Source: Picochlorum sp. 'celeri'
Taxonomy: Eukaryota; Chlorophyta; Trebouxiophyceae
DNA: 64,000 nt
Direction of reading: 5' to 3'
NCBI GenBank assembly: GCA_010909725.1
Contig: JAACMV010000011.1
Coordinates: 62,001 to 126,000, forward strand
In this document: positions 15,344-24,563 of the stretch, piece by piece
How positions within the stretch are numbered: the stretch's first letter is position 1
How the letters are laid out: every line of letters begins with the position of its first letter
The notes under the pieces: generated by a model
Databases searched by the model: none
Told to the model about the DNA's origin: nothing
The model's input: the letters and a program-made list of their open reading frames with translations, nothing else
Made by a program: the position numbers and the translations under genes

Positions 15344-17443
15344 ATGTCCACCGCGACGGAGACGCTCGGACAGACACTTATTCCTTTGATTAATAAATTA
15401 CAAGATGTGTTTATGCACGTGAAATTGGATGCGACGCTGGACTTGCCCCAGGTCGCGGTGGTTGGGACGCAGAGCAGCGGCAAGTCGAGCGTGCTGGAAG
15501 CCTTGGTTGGGAAGGATTTTTTGCCTCGGGGGAATACGATTGTGACGCGACGGCCGTTGATTCTTCAGTTGATCAGGCACACGCACGACGAGTGGGGAGA
15601 GTTTTTGCACGTCCGAGGGAAAAAATTTTATGATTTTGGACGCATTCGGCACGAGATACAGGCAGAGACTGAGCGGAGCGTGCCGACGGACAAGGGGATC
15701 TCCAGCGAGCCCATCCGCCTGAGGGTTTTCTCTCCTCATGTGCTGACCATGACGCTGGTGGATTTGCCCGGGATGACGCGGGTTCCGGTGGGGGATCAGC
15801 CCGTTGATATTGAGAAACAGGTGAGGCGGTTGATTCTCAAGTACATCAGTGCTCCGTCGTGCATCATTTTGGCCGTGTCGCCGGCGAATCAGGACTTGTC
15901 ATCCTCGGATGCACTGGAGCTCGCGAAAAAGGTGGATCCGGATGGGGTGCGGACGATTGGCGTGCTGACAAAGTTGGACATCATGGACAGGGGGACGGAT
16001 GCGGTGAGCATGCTCAAGAATGACATCGTGCCGCTCAAACTTGGGTACGTCGGTGTTGTGCTCAGGAGTCAGCAGGACATCATAAATAGTACTAGTATGG
16101 ACCATGCCCGGGAGGCGGAGCGGATGTATTTCAGGAATCACCGGGAGTATGACGCCGTGTCGACGCACTGCACGGTTGGTGTGCTGGCACACAGGCTGAA
16201 CGGTGTGCTCGTGCATGCCATCAGGGAGAGGCTTCCCTCGTTGAGACAGGCTGTTGAGAGTGCGCTGGAAAAGAAGAAGAAAGAGAGCAGGGTGTACGGA
16301 GACGCGCCCCCAGGGTCTACCGGGGCTGCGCGCGGAGCCATGCTCCTGTCCATTCTGGACTCGTACACAAACAGGTTGACCGCGGCGTTGGAGGGCCGAG
16401 GGGAGCATGTGCCCCTAGCCGAGCTGGCAGGCGGAGCGCGAATACGGCACATATTCTTGAATGTGTTCAATCCCATCCTGGATGCCATGGACCCCGCCAG
16501 CGAGTTGACCGATGATGAAATCCGAACAGCAATAACAAACTCAGGAGGCATCACGGGATCCCTGATGATTCCAGAAGCTCCATTCGAGCTTCTCGTGCGA
16601 CGAGCGATACAAAAGCTGTTACACCCCGCATTGCAGTGCCGCGAATATGTCCACGACGAACTGTTGAGAATTGCTGCGGAGTGCGCACCCTCCGAGGTGG
16701 CCAGGTTCCCCAAACTACAGGCATGCATGATGGAGTCGGTGGAGGATTTCATCGCGCTCGGCGCGTCTCCGGCAGAAAAGATGATTCGGAATCTCATTCA
16801 GTGCGAATTGTCCTATATAAACACGTCGAACCCCCGCTTCATCGGTGGGAACGAGGCCATTGCACACATGAATGCCGCCAAAAAGCCGAGCTCTCCCAGG
16901 AAGCAAAAGAAGCCACTGCCTCAGAAAGAAGCGCTCTTTGCCCCCTCAAACGCGGAGGGGGAGGAGGAGGAAGGAAAACAAGGATGGTTTCAGGGTTGGT
17001 TTTCGAACAACGAGGGTGGTGAAAAGAATGTCTCCCTCCAACGACCGCCAGACGTACTGACAGTGTCCGATGAGGTGACAGAACACGAAGTCGTTCAAGT
17101 ACAAGTGTCGAGGCTCCTCATCAACTCGTACTTTGACATTGTCAGGAAAAACATACAGGACATGGTCCCCAAGATTCTCATGAATTTCTTGGTCAACCAC
17201 GTCCAGCGGGGGCTGCAAAAGCATCTCACCCACGTCTTGTACCGGGAGGACCTGCTGGAAGCAATCATGAAAGAGAGGGAAGACATAGCCGAGCGCAGGC
17301 AGAGCTGTCAAGAAACCATCAAAAGCCTGCGAAAAGCCATGCGGCTCCTCGACTCGATGCCCTCAGATCTCAGCAGTCTGTCCTCAAAGGCAAGCAAGAC
17401 GCCCACCACAATGTGTGCAGACCAAAACGTGCACGCCAACTAG
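15344..17443 (+). CDS. Dynamin-related GTPase, DRP3/DNM1-like
   Basis: A 699-residue large GTPase with the full dynamin layout lacking PH and proline-rich domains. The GTPase domain has P-loop GTQSSGKSS (residues 41-49), switch I threonine segment, DLPG (140-143) and TKLD (209-212). Middle/stalk domain follows to about 520, then a variable basic/acidic insert with Ser-Pro-Lys motifs (about 520-590), and a GTPase effector domain (600-680) containing INSYFDIVRKNIQDMVPK and LYREDLLEAIMKEREDIAERR. This layout is that of proteins that sever mitochondria and peroxisomes (DNM1, Vps1, DRP3); DRP5B-type plastid division proteins usually carry a PH-like region, not seen here. Start at the first ATG, 15344. 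Confidence 0.92.
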   Translation: MSTATETLGQTLIPLINKLQDVFMHVKLDATLDLPQVAVVGTQSSGKSSVLEALVGKDFLPRGNTIVTRRPLILQLIRHTHDEWGEFLHVRGKKFYDFGRIRHEIQAETERSVPTDKGISSEPIRLRVFSPHVLTMTLVDLPGMTRVPVGDQPVDIEKQVRRLILKYISAPSCIILAVSPANQDLSSSDALELAKKVDPDGVRTIGVLTKLDIMDRGTDAVSMLKNDIVPLKLGYVGVVLRSQQDIINSTSMDHAREAERMYFRNHREYDAVSTHCTVGVLAHRLNGVLVHAIRERLPSLRQAVESALEKKKKESRVYGDAPPGSTGAARGAMLLSILDSYTNRLTAALEGRGEHVPLAELAGGARIRHIFLNVFNPILDAMDPASELTDDEIRTAITNSGGITGSLMIPEAPFELLVRRAIQKLLHPALQCREYVHDELLRIAAECAPSEVARFPKLQACMMESVEDFIALGASPAEKMIRNLIQCELSYINTSNPRFIGGNEAIAHMNAAKKPSSPRKQKKPLPQKEALFAPSNAEGEEEEGKQGWFQGWFSNNEGGEKNVSLQRPPDVLTVSDEVTEHEVVQVQVSRLLINSYFDIVRKNIQDMVPKILMNFLVNHVQRGLQKHLTHVLYREDLLEAIMKEREDIAERRQSCQETIKSLRKAMRLLDSMPSDLSSLSSKASKTPTTMCADQNVHAN

Positions 17444-17450
17444 CTCTGTA

Positions 17451-17465
17451 TTACATTACATTACA
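17451..17465 (-). terminator. Triple TGTAA at the end of the L20 gene
   Basis: On the minus strand the sequence is TGTAA repeated three times without a gap, the first copy including the L20 stop codon. TGTAA is the polyadenylation signal reported in many green algae. It lies in the 17-bp gap between the converging dynamin and L20 genes. Confidence 0.5.
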
Positions 17466-17790
17466 TCTGTTTCATATGTTTCACTTGATCAACCAACGCT
17501 TTAAAACTGTATGGCTCGTTCATCGCCAATTCTGACAGCATTTTCCGATTCACCTGAATATTGCTCTGCTCCAGCCCGTGGACGAGGTCCGAGTATTTCA
17601 ACCCGTACTGCCGCGTCCCTGCATTTATTCTAGTGATCCACAGGGATCTCATATCCCTCTTCTTATTCTTTCTATCCCTATATGCATACTGCAGACTCTT
17701 TTCTACTCGCTCTCGCGCTATGCGGACGCAATTCTTTGCTCGACCGCGAAATCCCTTTGCGAGCCGTAGAATCTTAGCCTTGCTCGTCAT
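17461..17790 (-). CDS. RPL20: Ribosomal protein bL20, organellar (probably mitochondrial)
   Basis: A bacterial-type large-subunit ribosomal protein of 109 residues. From the ATG the protein begins [20 protein letters not shown] and continues with [37 protein letters not shown], the classical L20 signature, then a helical C-terminal domain. It binds 23S rRNA early in 50S assembly. There is no obvious transit peptide; mitochondrial bL20m often lacks one, and plastid rpl20 is usually plastid-encoded in algae, so the mitochondrion is inferred. It begins 14 bp downstream of the mitochondrial carrier stop on the same strand. Confidence 0.88.
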   Translation of the reverse strand: MTSKAKILRLAKGFRGRAKNCVRIARERVEKSLQYAYRDRKNKKRDMRSLWITRINAGTRQYGLKYSDLVHGLEQSNIQVNRKMLSELAMNEPYSFKALVDQVKHMKQM

Positions 17791-17804
17791 GACTATTAAA
17801 TAAA

Positions 17805-18764
17805 TTATTTTGAATCTAATACGCACATTCGCTTCAAAAATTCATAGGTTGTCACCATGCTAGTGCCCCAGATCGAGGCTGATGTCATTCGAGGCACGAC
17901 GCCTCTGAAAAAGCCACCAATGCCCTCCCGCTGGACAATCCCCACAGCAGTGGGTATCCACCCGCGCTTCTTCCCAGAAGAATCCGTCTGAATCCGTGTC
18001 TTGACAACGTCGAGTGGGTTCGTTATACTCGCGGTCGTGCACCCAGTCATCACTCCCGAGAGGATTTGAACGCTCAGAATGTGGCTCTCTGGCCTCTCCA
18101 CAGGCCCTTTGTGGTGTGGCACGCCCTTCAGTTTGTCCCACTGGGACCACAGTATCGACTGGTACATGCCATACGAGGACCACCAGATGGCAGAAGACGG
18201 GACAAACATCATGATGGATGCCCCCACCCCCCTGTACAATCCCGAAATGCCATCGCTCCTGACAATCTGCTTGGCCATCTGGAGCCCGCTCATCCTGGAC
18301 TCTTTCGCAATCATCTGCCTTTGGGAGACAACATCAACTGGCACCGCTATGAGCTGCCCTGACAGGCTTGCAAGCGCTCCGGCAACAAAATTCGAGGTGC
18401 TTGCAACAAAGGGCTCGGAGAGGGACTCGTCGTACGACGTCATTGCACTCCCAACTGCCTTCTTGCTCGCCTCCAAAATACCTAGATACATCATTCGCCC
18501 TGGTATCAGACCACCAACAACCGTCCCAAATCCTTTATACAGACCGCGGTATCCATCCGCCCGCACAATATCGCGTGCTGTCACGTAGACTCCTCGAAAC
18601 CCTTTGTGGTGCCTGACATCGTCCAGGGCCATCATTCTCGTCTTGATGACCGTCAGAGGGAACAGACATCCTGTCAGACCTGTGAATATGAATATTCCAT
18701 TGACAAAGAACTTTCTCTTGTCCAACCTATCCCAAGTCACCTCTTGCAGCTTTTGTTGGGTCAT
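17805..18764 (-). CDS. Mitochondrial carrier, SLC25A44-like
   Basis: A 319-residue inner-membrane solute carrier with three repeats, each with a carrier signature: [10 protein letters not shown] near residue 37, [10 protein letters not shown] near 143, and [10 protein letters not shown] near 250. GLYKGFG, GLYRGVG and GFFRGVV follow each repeat. The N-terminal [15 protein letters not shown] is typical of the SLC25A44 branch, whose human member is reported to move branched-chain amino acids; plant members have no settled substrate. The second signature has S-Q in place of the usual [KR]-x, a known variation in this branch. Complete, intron-free. Confidence 0.87.
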   Translation of the reverse strand: MTQQKLQEVTWDRLDKRKFFVNGIFIFTGLTGCLFPLTVIKTRMMALDDVRHHKGFRGVYVTARDIVRADGYRGLYKGFGTVVGGLIPGRMMYLGILEASKKAVGSAMTSYDESLSEPFVASTSNFVAGALASLSGQLIAVPVDVVSQRQMIAKESRMSGLQMAKQIVRSDGISGLYRGVGASIMMFVPSSAIWWSSYGMYQSILWSQWDKLKGVPHHKGPVERPESHILSVQILSGVMTGCTTASITNPLDVVKTRIQTDSSGKKRGWIPTAVGIVQREGIGGFFRGVVPRMTSASIWGTSMVTTYEFLKRMCVLDSK

Positions 18765-19076
18765 TGTGCACTCTTCTGCCTCTGCTTCTGCTTCTCCTCC
18801 TCACACGAGGACACCTTCAATGATCCGGTGACAGACATCATCGTACGTACTTTGAACCATATTAATTAATGAAATTTGAATCGCAGGGAAGGCGACGGCT
18901 GCCTTTTCCAACAAGTGCTGCTGGTATGGAATGGGCCTGGCATGTCCGTATTTAGAGTATTTGCGGAATGGACTCCGCACCAAGTACGCCTCTCGCAATG
19001 CATCGAGGCATTTCAAATTAGCATCGATTGCATTGCAATTGATGGGTTGGTTGGACGGAGAATCCAGAGTTTCAGT

Positions 19077-20795
19077 ATGAGCGCTTCTTCTCTGGTCAGG
19101 TTGGAGGGTCGTTCGATACGAACCGTGGCCATGGCGATGGCGATGAGAAAATCTCGATTCACACTGGGGGCGAGGAATTTGTACAGCGACAGGCGGTGTG
19201 CATCGAAAGAGAGGTGGGCAGTGCCTCAGCTCGCTGCTGGGTCCTGGCCACACCGTCTCCACTCGACAGCGACGAGGGCTTTGGCAGAGAGCGAGCAGAA
19301 TGCGGTGGGATTGGTACTTCACAACTCGATGACACGGCAGAAGGAGCCATTTCGTCCGATGCGGGACGATGGCGTCGTGACCATGTATGTGTGTGGCGTG
19401 ACAGTCTATGACTACAGTCATATCGGGCATGCCAGGGCCTACGTGTCATTCGATATTTTGTACCGATTTCTGGAACATCTGGGGTACAATGTGACGTATT
19501 GTAGGAACTTTACGGATATCGATGATAAAATCATAGACAGGGCTGCCCAGGTGGGGAGGGACCCATTGGAGCTCTCCAAAGAGTTTGCAGAGGAATTCAA
19601 CAAGGATATGGACATGCTTGGATGTCGCCGGCCGACGTTGGAGCCTCTGGCAACGCAGCATATTCCGGATATGATAGACTCCATCGCGCAGATTATTGAG
19701 AATGGGCACGGGTATGTGGTCGAGGGGGATGTGTATTTTGATGTGAAGTCCCTGCCGGGATATGGGAAGTTGTCAGGAAGACAGCTGGACGATAACAGGG
19801 CTGGTGAACGGGTCTCCGTGGACGAGCGAAAGAAGAATCCGGGCGATTTTGCGCTATGGAAGTCGGCAAAGCCGGGGGAGCCAACGTGGGAGAGCCCGTG
19901 GGGTCCTGGGAGGCCAGGGTGGCACATTGAATGCAGCTCCATGATTCGTGCGATCCTGGGAGAGACGATAGATATTCACGGAGGAGGCAGTGACCTGTTG
20001 TTCCCCCATCACGAAAACGAGTTGGCACAAGCAAGAGCAACATGCTGCAATCACCAGCACAGCTCTGATCCTCAGTATTTTGCTCGATGGTGGGTACACA
20101 ACGGGTTTGTGAACGTCGACTCCGAAAAGATGAGCAAAAGTTTGGGCAACTTTTTTACAATTAGGAGTGTGCTGGAGTCGTATCATCCGTTGGCATTGCG
20201 GTGGTTTTTGGTGGGAACCCAGTACAGGCAGGCAATTAATTATTCCCACAGAGCATTGGATGAAGCATCTGACAGGCTTTTTTACCTGTACCAAACTCTG
20301 TTTGATGCCACGGAAGCCCTCGACGTCGATCGCGAGGAATATCCCATGGAGACGGAGATGATACGTGACGTCTATGATGCCCTGGGCGATGATTTAAATA
20401 CGCCTTTGGTGCTGGCAGCCTTCTCGCCTGCGCTGAAGACATTGAATGATCTTGTTCACACAAAGAAAGGAAAGAAGCGTCAAGACAGAGTCCCCGTCAT
20501 GGCTGGCATTCTGAATGCGTTTGATGTTTCATTGAAACTGCTGGGCCTTCACCCAGCACAACAGGACAAGGAATTCCAAGACATGTTAACGGAGCTCAAG
20601 GTATCGGCCTTACAAAGAGCGGACATGTCTGAAGAGGATGTACAGGGTGCAATAGATACGAGAGCAGAGGCTCGTGCCGCAAAGGATTACGAGGCAGCTG
20701 ACAGTGTTCGAAAGGCCTTGGAATCAAAAGGTATTTACATCATGGATACGCCACAGGGGACCAGTTGGCGACCAGGGTGTCCTTCAACCGAATAA
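19077..20795 (+). CDS. CARS2: Cysteinyl-tRNA synthetase, organellar precursor
   Basis: Class I aminoacyl-tRNA synthetase charging tRNA-Cys. From this ATG (572 aa) the first 70 or so residues are rich in Ser/Arg/Ala and resemble a mitochondrial and/or plastid presequence. Then come MYVCGVTVYDYSHIGHAR (zinc ligand Cys and HIGH motif), RNFTDIDDKII, WHIECSSM and FPHHENE (further zinc ligands), and KMSKS near residue 352. The C-terminal helical anticodon domain ends RAEARAAKDYEAADSVRKAL. Catalytic motifs are intact. Upstream ATG 18942 is in frame and could add 45 residues, but that extension has mixed hydrophobic composition. Confidence 0.93.
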   Translation: MSASSLVRLEGRSIRTVAMAMAMRKSRFTLGARNLYSDRRCASKERWAVPQLAAGSWPHRLHSTATRALAESEQNAVGLVLHNSMTRQKEPFRPMRDDGVVTMYVCGVTVYDYSHIGHARAYVSFDILYRFLEHLGYNVTYCRNFTDIDDKIIDRAAQVGRDPLELSKEFAEEFNKDMDMLGCRRPTLEPLATQHIPDMIDSIAQIIENGHGYVVEGDVYFDVKSLPGYGKLSGRQLDDNRAGERVSVDERKKNPGDFALWKSAKPGEPTWESPWGPGRPGWHIECSSMIRAILGETIDIHGGGSDLLFPHHENELAQARATCCNHQHSSDPQYFARWWVHNGFVNVDSEKMSKSLGNFFTIRSVLESYHPLALRWFLVGTQYRQAINYSHRALDEASDRLFYLYQTLFDATEALDVDREEYPMETEMIRDVYDALGDDLNTPLVLAAFSPALKTLNDLVHTKKGKKRQDRVPVMAGILNAFDVSLKLLGLHPAQQDKEFQDMLTELKVSALQRADMSEEDVQGAIDTRAEARAAKDYEAADSVRKALESKGIYIMDTPQGTSWRPGCPSTE

Positions 20796-20844
20796 TAATA
20801 TAATCTTAGTTTATTAATATTTATTGAATGAATTCGATAGATCT

Positions 20845-22248
20845 ATGCGACGAGCCATCGTCAGTAAGACTGCTGCATGCAGCATCCAACCACATTTCGG
20901 GTCCTCTGGTGTCGGGCATGTTTTGAGGCATAATTTCCATGATATTACATGTGTGAGAGGGGCGTCTGTGAATTATTCTACTTTGACGAGGGCATCGGCG
21001 TCTGAAAAGTCATTTTTTGTCACTTGCCATCCTGGGGCTGAAAGCGTCTTGGAGCAGGAGATTTTAGGTATCGAGGGTGCTTCAGATGTCCATCCCGGAA
21101 AGTCTGGGGTTCACTTCAAGGGGAATGAATCGACTGTGTACGATGTGAACCTCTGGGTGAGGTCAGGAATTCGTGTTCTGGAGTTGTTATCACAAATCAC
21201 GCTCGACCCTGATGAAGAAGCTGGGGATACACTGTACGAGGCTTTCAGAGGGGTGGTGGAATGGCCAGAGTGGTTGCACTCGGAAGACATGTCTTTCTCT
21301 GTCGATTCTAGAATTTGGGGAAATTCAAACTTCACCAACTCCCAGCTCTTGAATGTGAGGGCAAAAGATGCCATATGTGATTCTATTCGCGAAAAGAATG
21401 GGTTCAAGCCTTCCCCTCCTTTGAGAGGGAGGGTGAGCGATATACCCATATTTGCAACAGCCTTCAGCGATGTTCTATCAATCTATTTGGATTACAGTGG
21501 TAGATCTCTCCACAAGCGAGGGTTTGCGAGCAAAAAGATGCACAAGGCATCTCTCAATGAATGTGCTGCTGCTGCATGCCTGCAATTGGCAGGGTTTCCG
21601 GAATTGTTGAAGAACAGCGGGGGAGAGACTGTGACTTTAGTAGATCCAATGTGTGGTGGTGGAACGATACTTTCTGAGGCTGCCATGATTGCAGGCAATA
21701 TTGCACCTGGACTGTACAGGACATTTTGGCCATTTCTTCGATGGCCGACTTGTCGCAAGTCGCTCTGGCAAGAGCGGGTTGATCGAGCCAAAGGATTACG
21801 CTTGAAGAAAAAGCCGAATGTTCTTCTCTTGGGGAATGATATTCATAGTGGTGCATTGGATCTGGCTGCTGAAAATATTCAGCGCGCAGGGGTGCAAAGC
21901 ATAGTTAGATTGCATCAGGGTGACATAGCCGCATACACATTAGATACTCCTCCGCATATGGTGATGACGAATCCTCCCTGGGGTCAGAGGCTTTTGGGAG
22001 GAGGAGAGGATGGCGAGGATCATGCGAGGTATGGCCCACCTGATGGAGATCTTGGTGACTCATGGAGAAAGTTGGGCCAATTCTTAAAGGAACAGGCAGC
22101 AGGGTCTGAAGCATACATTCTAAGTGGTAATGCTCAGGTGACACAGCACCTTAAATTAAGAGCTGATAGAAAGTACCCTTTGACGATCGGAGGGACAAAG
22201 TGTAGGTTGATGCAGTACATCATTCATAACAAACGGGTTCCTATGTAA
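20845..22248 (+). CDS. THUMP-domain RNA guanine-N2 methyltransferase (RlmKL/Trm14-like)
   Basis: A 467-residue SAM-dependent RNA methyltransferase. After a presequence-like N-terminus (about 45 residues) there is a ferredoxin-like/THUMP region (FFVTCHPGAESVLEQEI to GRSLHKRGF, about 55-230). A Rossmann methyltransferase follows with SAM motif VDPMCGGGTILSEAAM, acidic loop LLGNDIHSGALDLAAENIQRAG and catalytic NPPWGQRL. The N-P-P-[FYW] motif marks methylation of a ring-attached amino group, here probably m2G in rRNA. Similar to the RlmL half of bacterial RlmKL and to plant organelle relatives. The first in-frame ATG was used. Its stop is 5 bp from the stop of the converging Phox gene. Confidence 0.85.
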   Translation: MRRAIVSKTAACSIQPHFGSSGVGHVLRHNFHDITCVRGASVNYSTLTRASASEKSFFVTCHPGAESVLEQEILGIEGASDVHPGKSGVHFKGNESTVYDVNLWVRSGIRVLELLSQITLDPDEEAGDTLYEAFRGVVEWPEWLHSEDMSFSVDSRIWGNSNFTNSQLLNVRAKDAICDSIREKNGFKPSPPLRGRVSDIPIFATAFSDVLSIYLDYSGRSLHKRGFASKKMHKASLNECAAAACLQLAGFPELLKNSGGETVTLVDPMCGGGTILSEAAMIAGNIAPGLYRTFWPFLRWPTCRKSLWQERVDRAKGLRLKKKPNVLLLGNDIHSGALDLAAENIQRAGVQSIVRLHQGDIAAYTLDTPPHMVMTNPPWGQRLLGGGEDGEDHARYGPPDGDLGDSWRKLGQFLKEQAAGSEAYILSGNAQVTQHLKLRADRKYPLTIGGTKCRLMQYIIHNKRVPM

Positions 22249-22253
22249 ACATG

Positions 22254-24288
22254 TTATTTGCCACTCTTTTTCTTCTTTGATTGACTCAAGGCGGGAAGCC
22301 CTTTAGGTGCTTTCTTTTCCTCAGGGTCTGGACCAATGATGTCCTTCATCTCCTCTGCCATTGGATGACCCTTCAGCGCATTCCTAATATCCACATCCGC
22401 AGCTCCAGCTTCTTTGAACAAATCTTGTGCCTTTTGGATGGACGATCTCCAGTCCAACTTTCCAGCAGCTCTCAAAATGCTATGCTCATAGTGGGCATTG
22501 CCGAGATTGATTAAAAGGGTGGCTTTCAGGGGGGTCTCGCTGTCAGGGTCTCCAGGAACTTGTTCTGCCATCGGCTTGAGTTTCTTGAGCTCTCTCTTCT
22601 TCTCTTCCTCGGGCATCTTGTCCATAGCAGTCTGCAACAACGCAAAAGACTCTTCCATATACGCGTCTGCGGATTTCGCGCTGTCCTGGGAAACTCTCTC
22701 AAATGCCTTGGCAATAGCCGCCTTGCTTGCTGCTTCATCTGCTGCAATCCTTGCATCAGGATCCTCTTCTTCTGACGGCTTGACAGTTTCTACCAAATAA
22801 TTAGCAGCCAATTTTGCTTTCGACTGCTGCATTTGACTCTTCAATACATATGCATCCAAGACGCTTGGGCAATATGCAAGAGCCTCATCAGCTTTGGCAT
22901 GAGCCTTCTTGAACAGCTCATCTACATCCTTTGAGATCTCAGATGCATGCACGCCATCAGCGGCTGCTTTTTGCATGAGAATAGTCGCTTTTGCGTCGAA
23001 AACTTGTGCCTGGCACACCATGCCCAGGGATGCCTGCTCCTGGAACTTGTCGTATGCTGCATCAAGGAGCTCGTTAGCTTTTGGGTCGTTGTGCATCATG
23101 GCTTGGAACGCAGAGCTAAGAGTTTCATTCCCAATTTCTTGTGCCTCGATCGGTCTATCTGGGTCTAGGTTGCAATGCTCTTTCAGAAGTTCTACAAAAG
23201 CAAGGATCCATTCATCAACCTGAATTTGTGGAGCAGGTTCATTCTGTGCTTGCTGTGGAGGTGCCTTCTTTGACTGCATTTGCATTTTTTGAAGCTGTTC
23301 TAACATTTGTTTCATGTACTTGGTCTCCTCCTCAGGTGCTTTTGGAACATCGTTCTCAGAAGCAACTTTGATTCCGTGCAACCTGATTGCTGGAATATTG
23401 CCTTGCTGCAACTTGGTGGCCCCAGCTGCATCTACACTTTCCTGTATAGCTCTATTAATATCAGAGCGAGATGCTATCGTTATCAAGTCCCCTTCTTTGT
23501 CCAAAACTTTCAAAACAAAAGGACCAGCTTTAGGGAACAATTGCTTTGCATGCTCCATGAGCTCCGAGTACGTGATACCTGGGGTCAACTGGAAAGCTCT
23601 CGTATCACTCTCAATGGTTAATTTTACAGGTATCGTCACTTGTCTGTTTCCAGCTGCCCCCGCCTGGGAAGGAGCCACAGCCCGTCGACCACCCAACCCT
23701 CTGCTGCCCATGCCTGCTGGCTTCTTACCAGCAAGAAGGGATTTAACTCGCTGTTCAGCAATCTTGGCATCCTCATGTCCCAGGGATGAAGCTTTTTGAA
23801 GATCAACAAGGGCGTCTTTGTACTTTTTCATCTGTTCGAATGCCTTTGCTCGCCGAACCAAAGCCTTGACGTACTCTGGCTGAGATTTCAGGGCCACAGA
23901 GCACTCTTCTACAGCTTCCTTGTACTGTTTCTTCACCATAAAACATGCAGCCTTGTTGTTATGAATCAAAGCTACATCTGACGCAGAGATATCTGGAAAT
24001 TTCAAGGCCTCGTCCCAGGCAGCGTTGGCCTTTGCGTAGTCCTTCATCGCAAAAGCGCGGCTGCCCTCCTCCTTGAGGGAAGAAATGGTCTTCTACAGTC
24101 ATCAAATGTACAATGTATGTATTAGAATTGGTTGATCTGCCTTGAATTGACCCCATCGTAGCATTGGCACCCGCCGACAAGAGCAGCGCAATGTCGTTTC
24201 GCTTTTACAGGTACACCACGCATTCCGCAAACAGAGCCACACATTGGAATTAAAAATACAATCTAATCCGTACCTGTGCTGCTGCCAT
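22254..24288 (-). CDS. TPR-PB1 (Phox-type) protein, CLMP1-like; two exons
   Basis: Coding exons 24288-24274 and 24092-22254 (minus), with a 181-nt GT-AG intron. The inferred first exon encodes only MAAAQ and joins in phase to KTISSLKEEGSRAFAMKDY, restoring the first TPR helix that the single long frame lacks. Layout (617 aa): three TPRs (about 5-120), a basic Gly-rich hinge, a PB1 domain (about 150-240, VTIPVKLTIESDTRAFQL and LKVLDKEGDLITIASRSD), then long helical TPR-like repeats and a Lys-rich end. This matches plant Phox1-4 and CLUMPED CHLOROPLASTS 1, and resembles UNC45-type co-chaperone TPRs. Role inferred: chaperone binding in organelle positioning or cytoskeleton biogenesis. Confidence 0.75.
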
Positions 24289-24563
24289 CGAAAATCCCAC
24301 GTTCCGTCAAGTCCTCCTGCAGAATTTGTACCAGTCTTTCTTGGACAAGAAAGAGTCAAAAATGAATGAACGTGTATCCAATTGAAAAAAAATAGAAATC
24401 AAGTTTATTTTCCCGTGACCCAGAGTGGCGGATAGATCTGATCTCCTCGGAAATCGTATTGGATCCGAGACTGCTGAAAATCTCGAGATGTTGATTGGCA
24501 GGGTACCCACATGGAGATTCAACAGCATTGCGCCAAGAGCATACGACGTTGTTCTAATTCAAT

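Noticed and set aside
18876..19076. N-terminal extension of CysRS to 18876 or 18942
   Set aside because: 18876 is TTG; the added residues do not improve the targeting peptide, and the region is the likely promoter shared with the divergent carrier gene.
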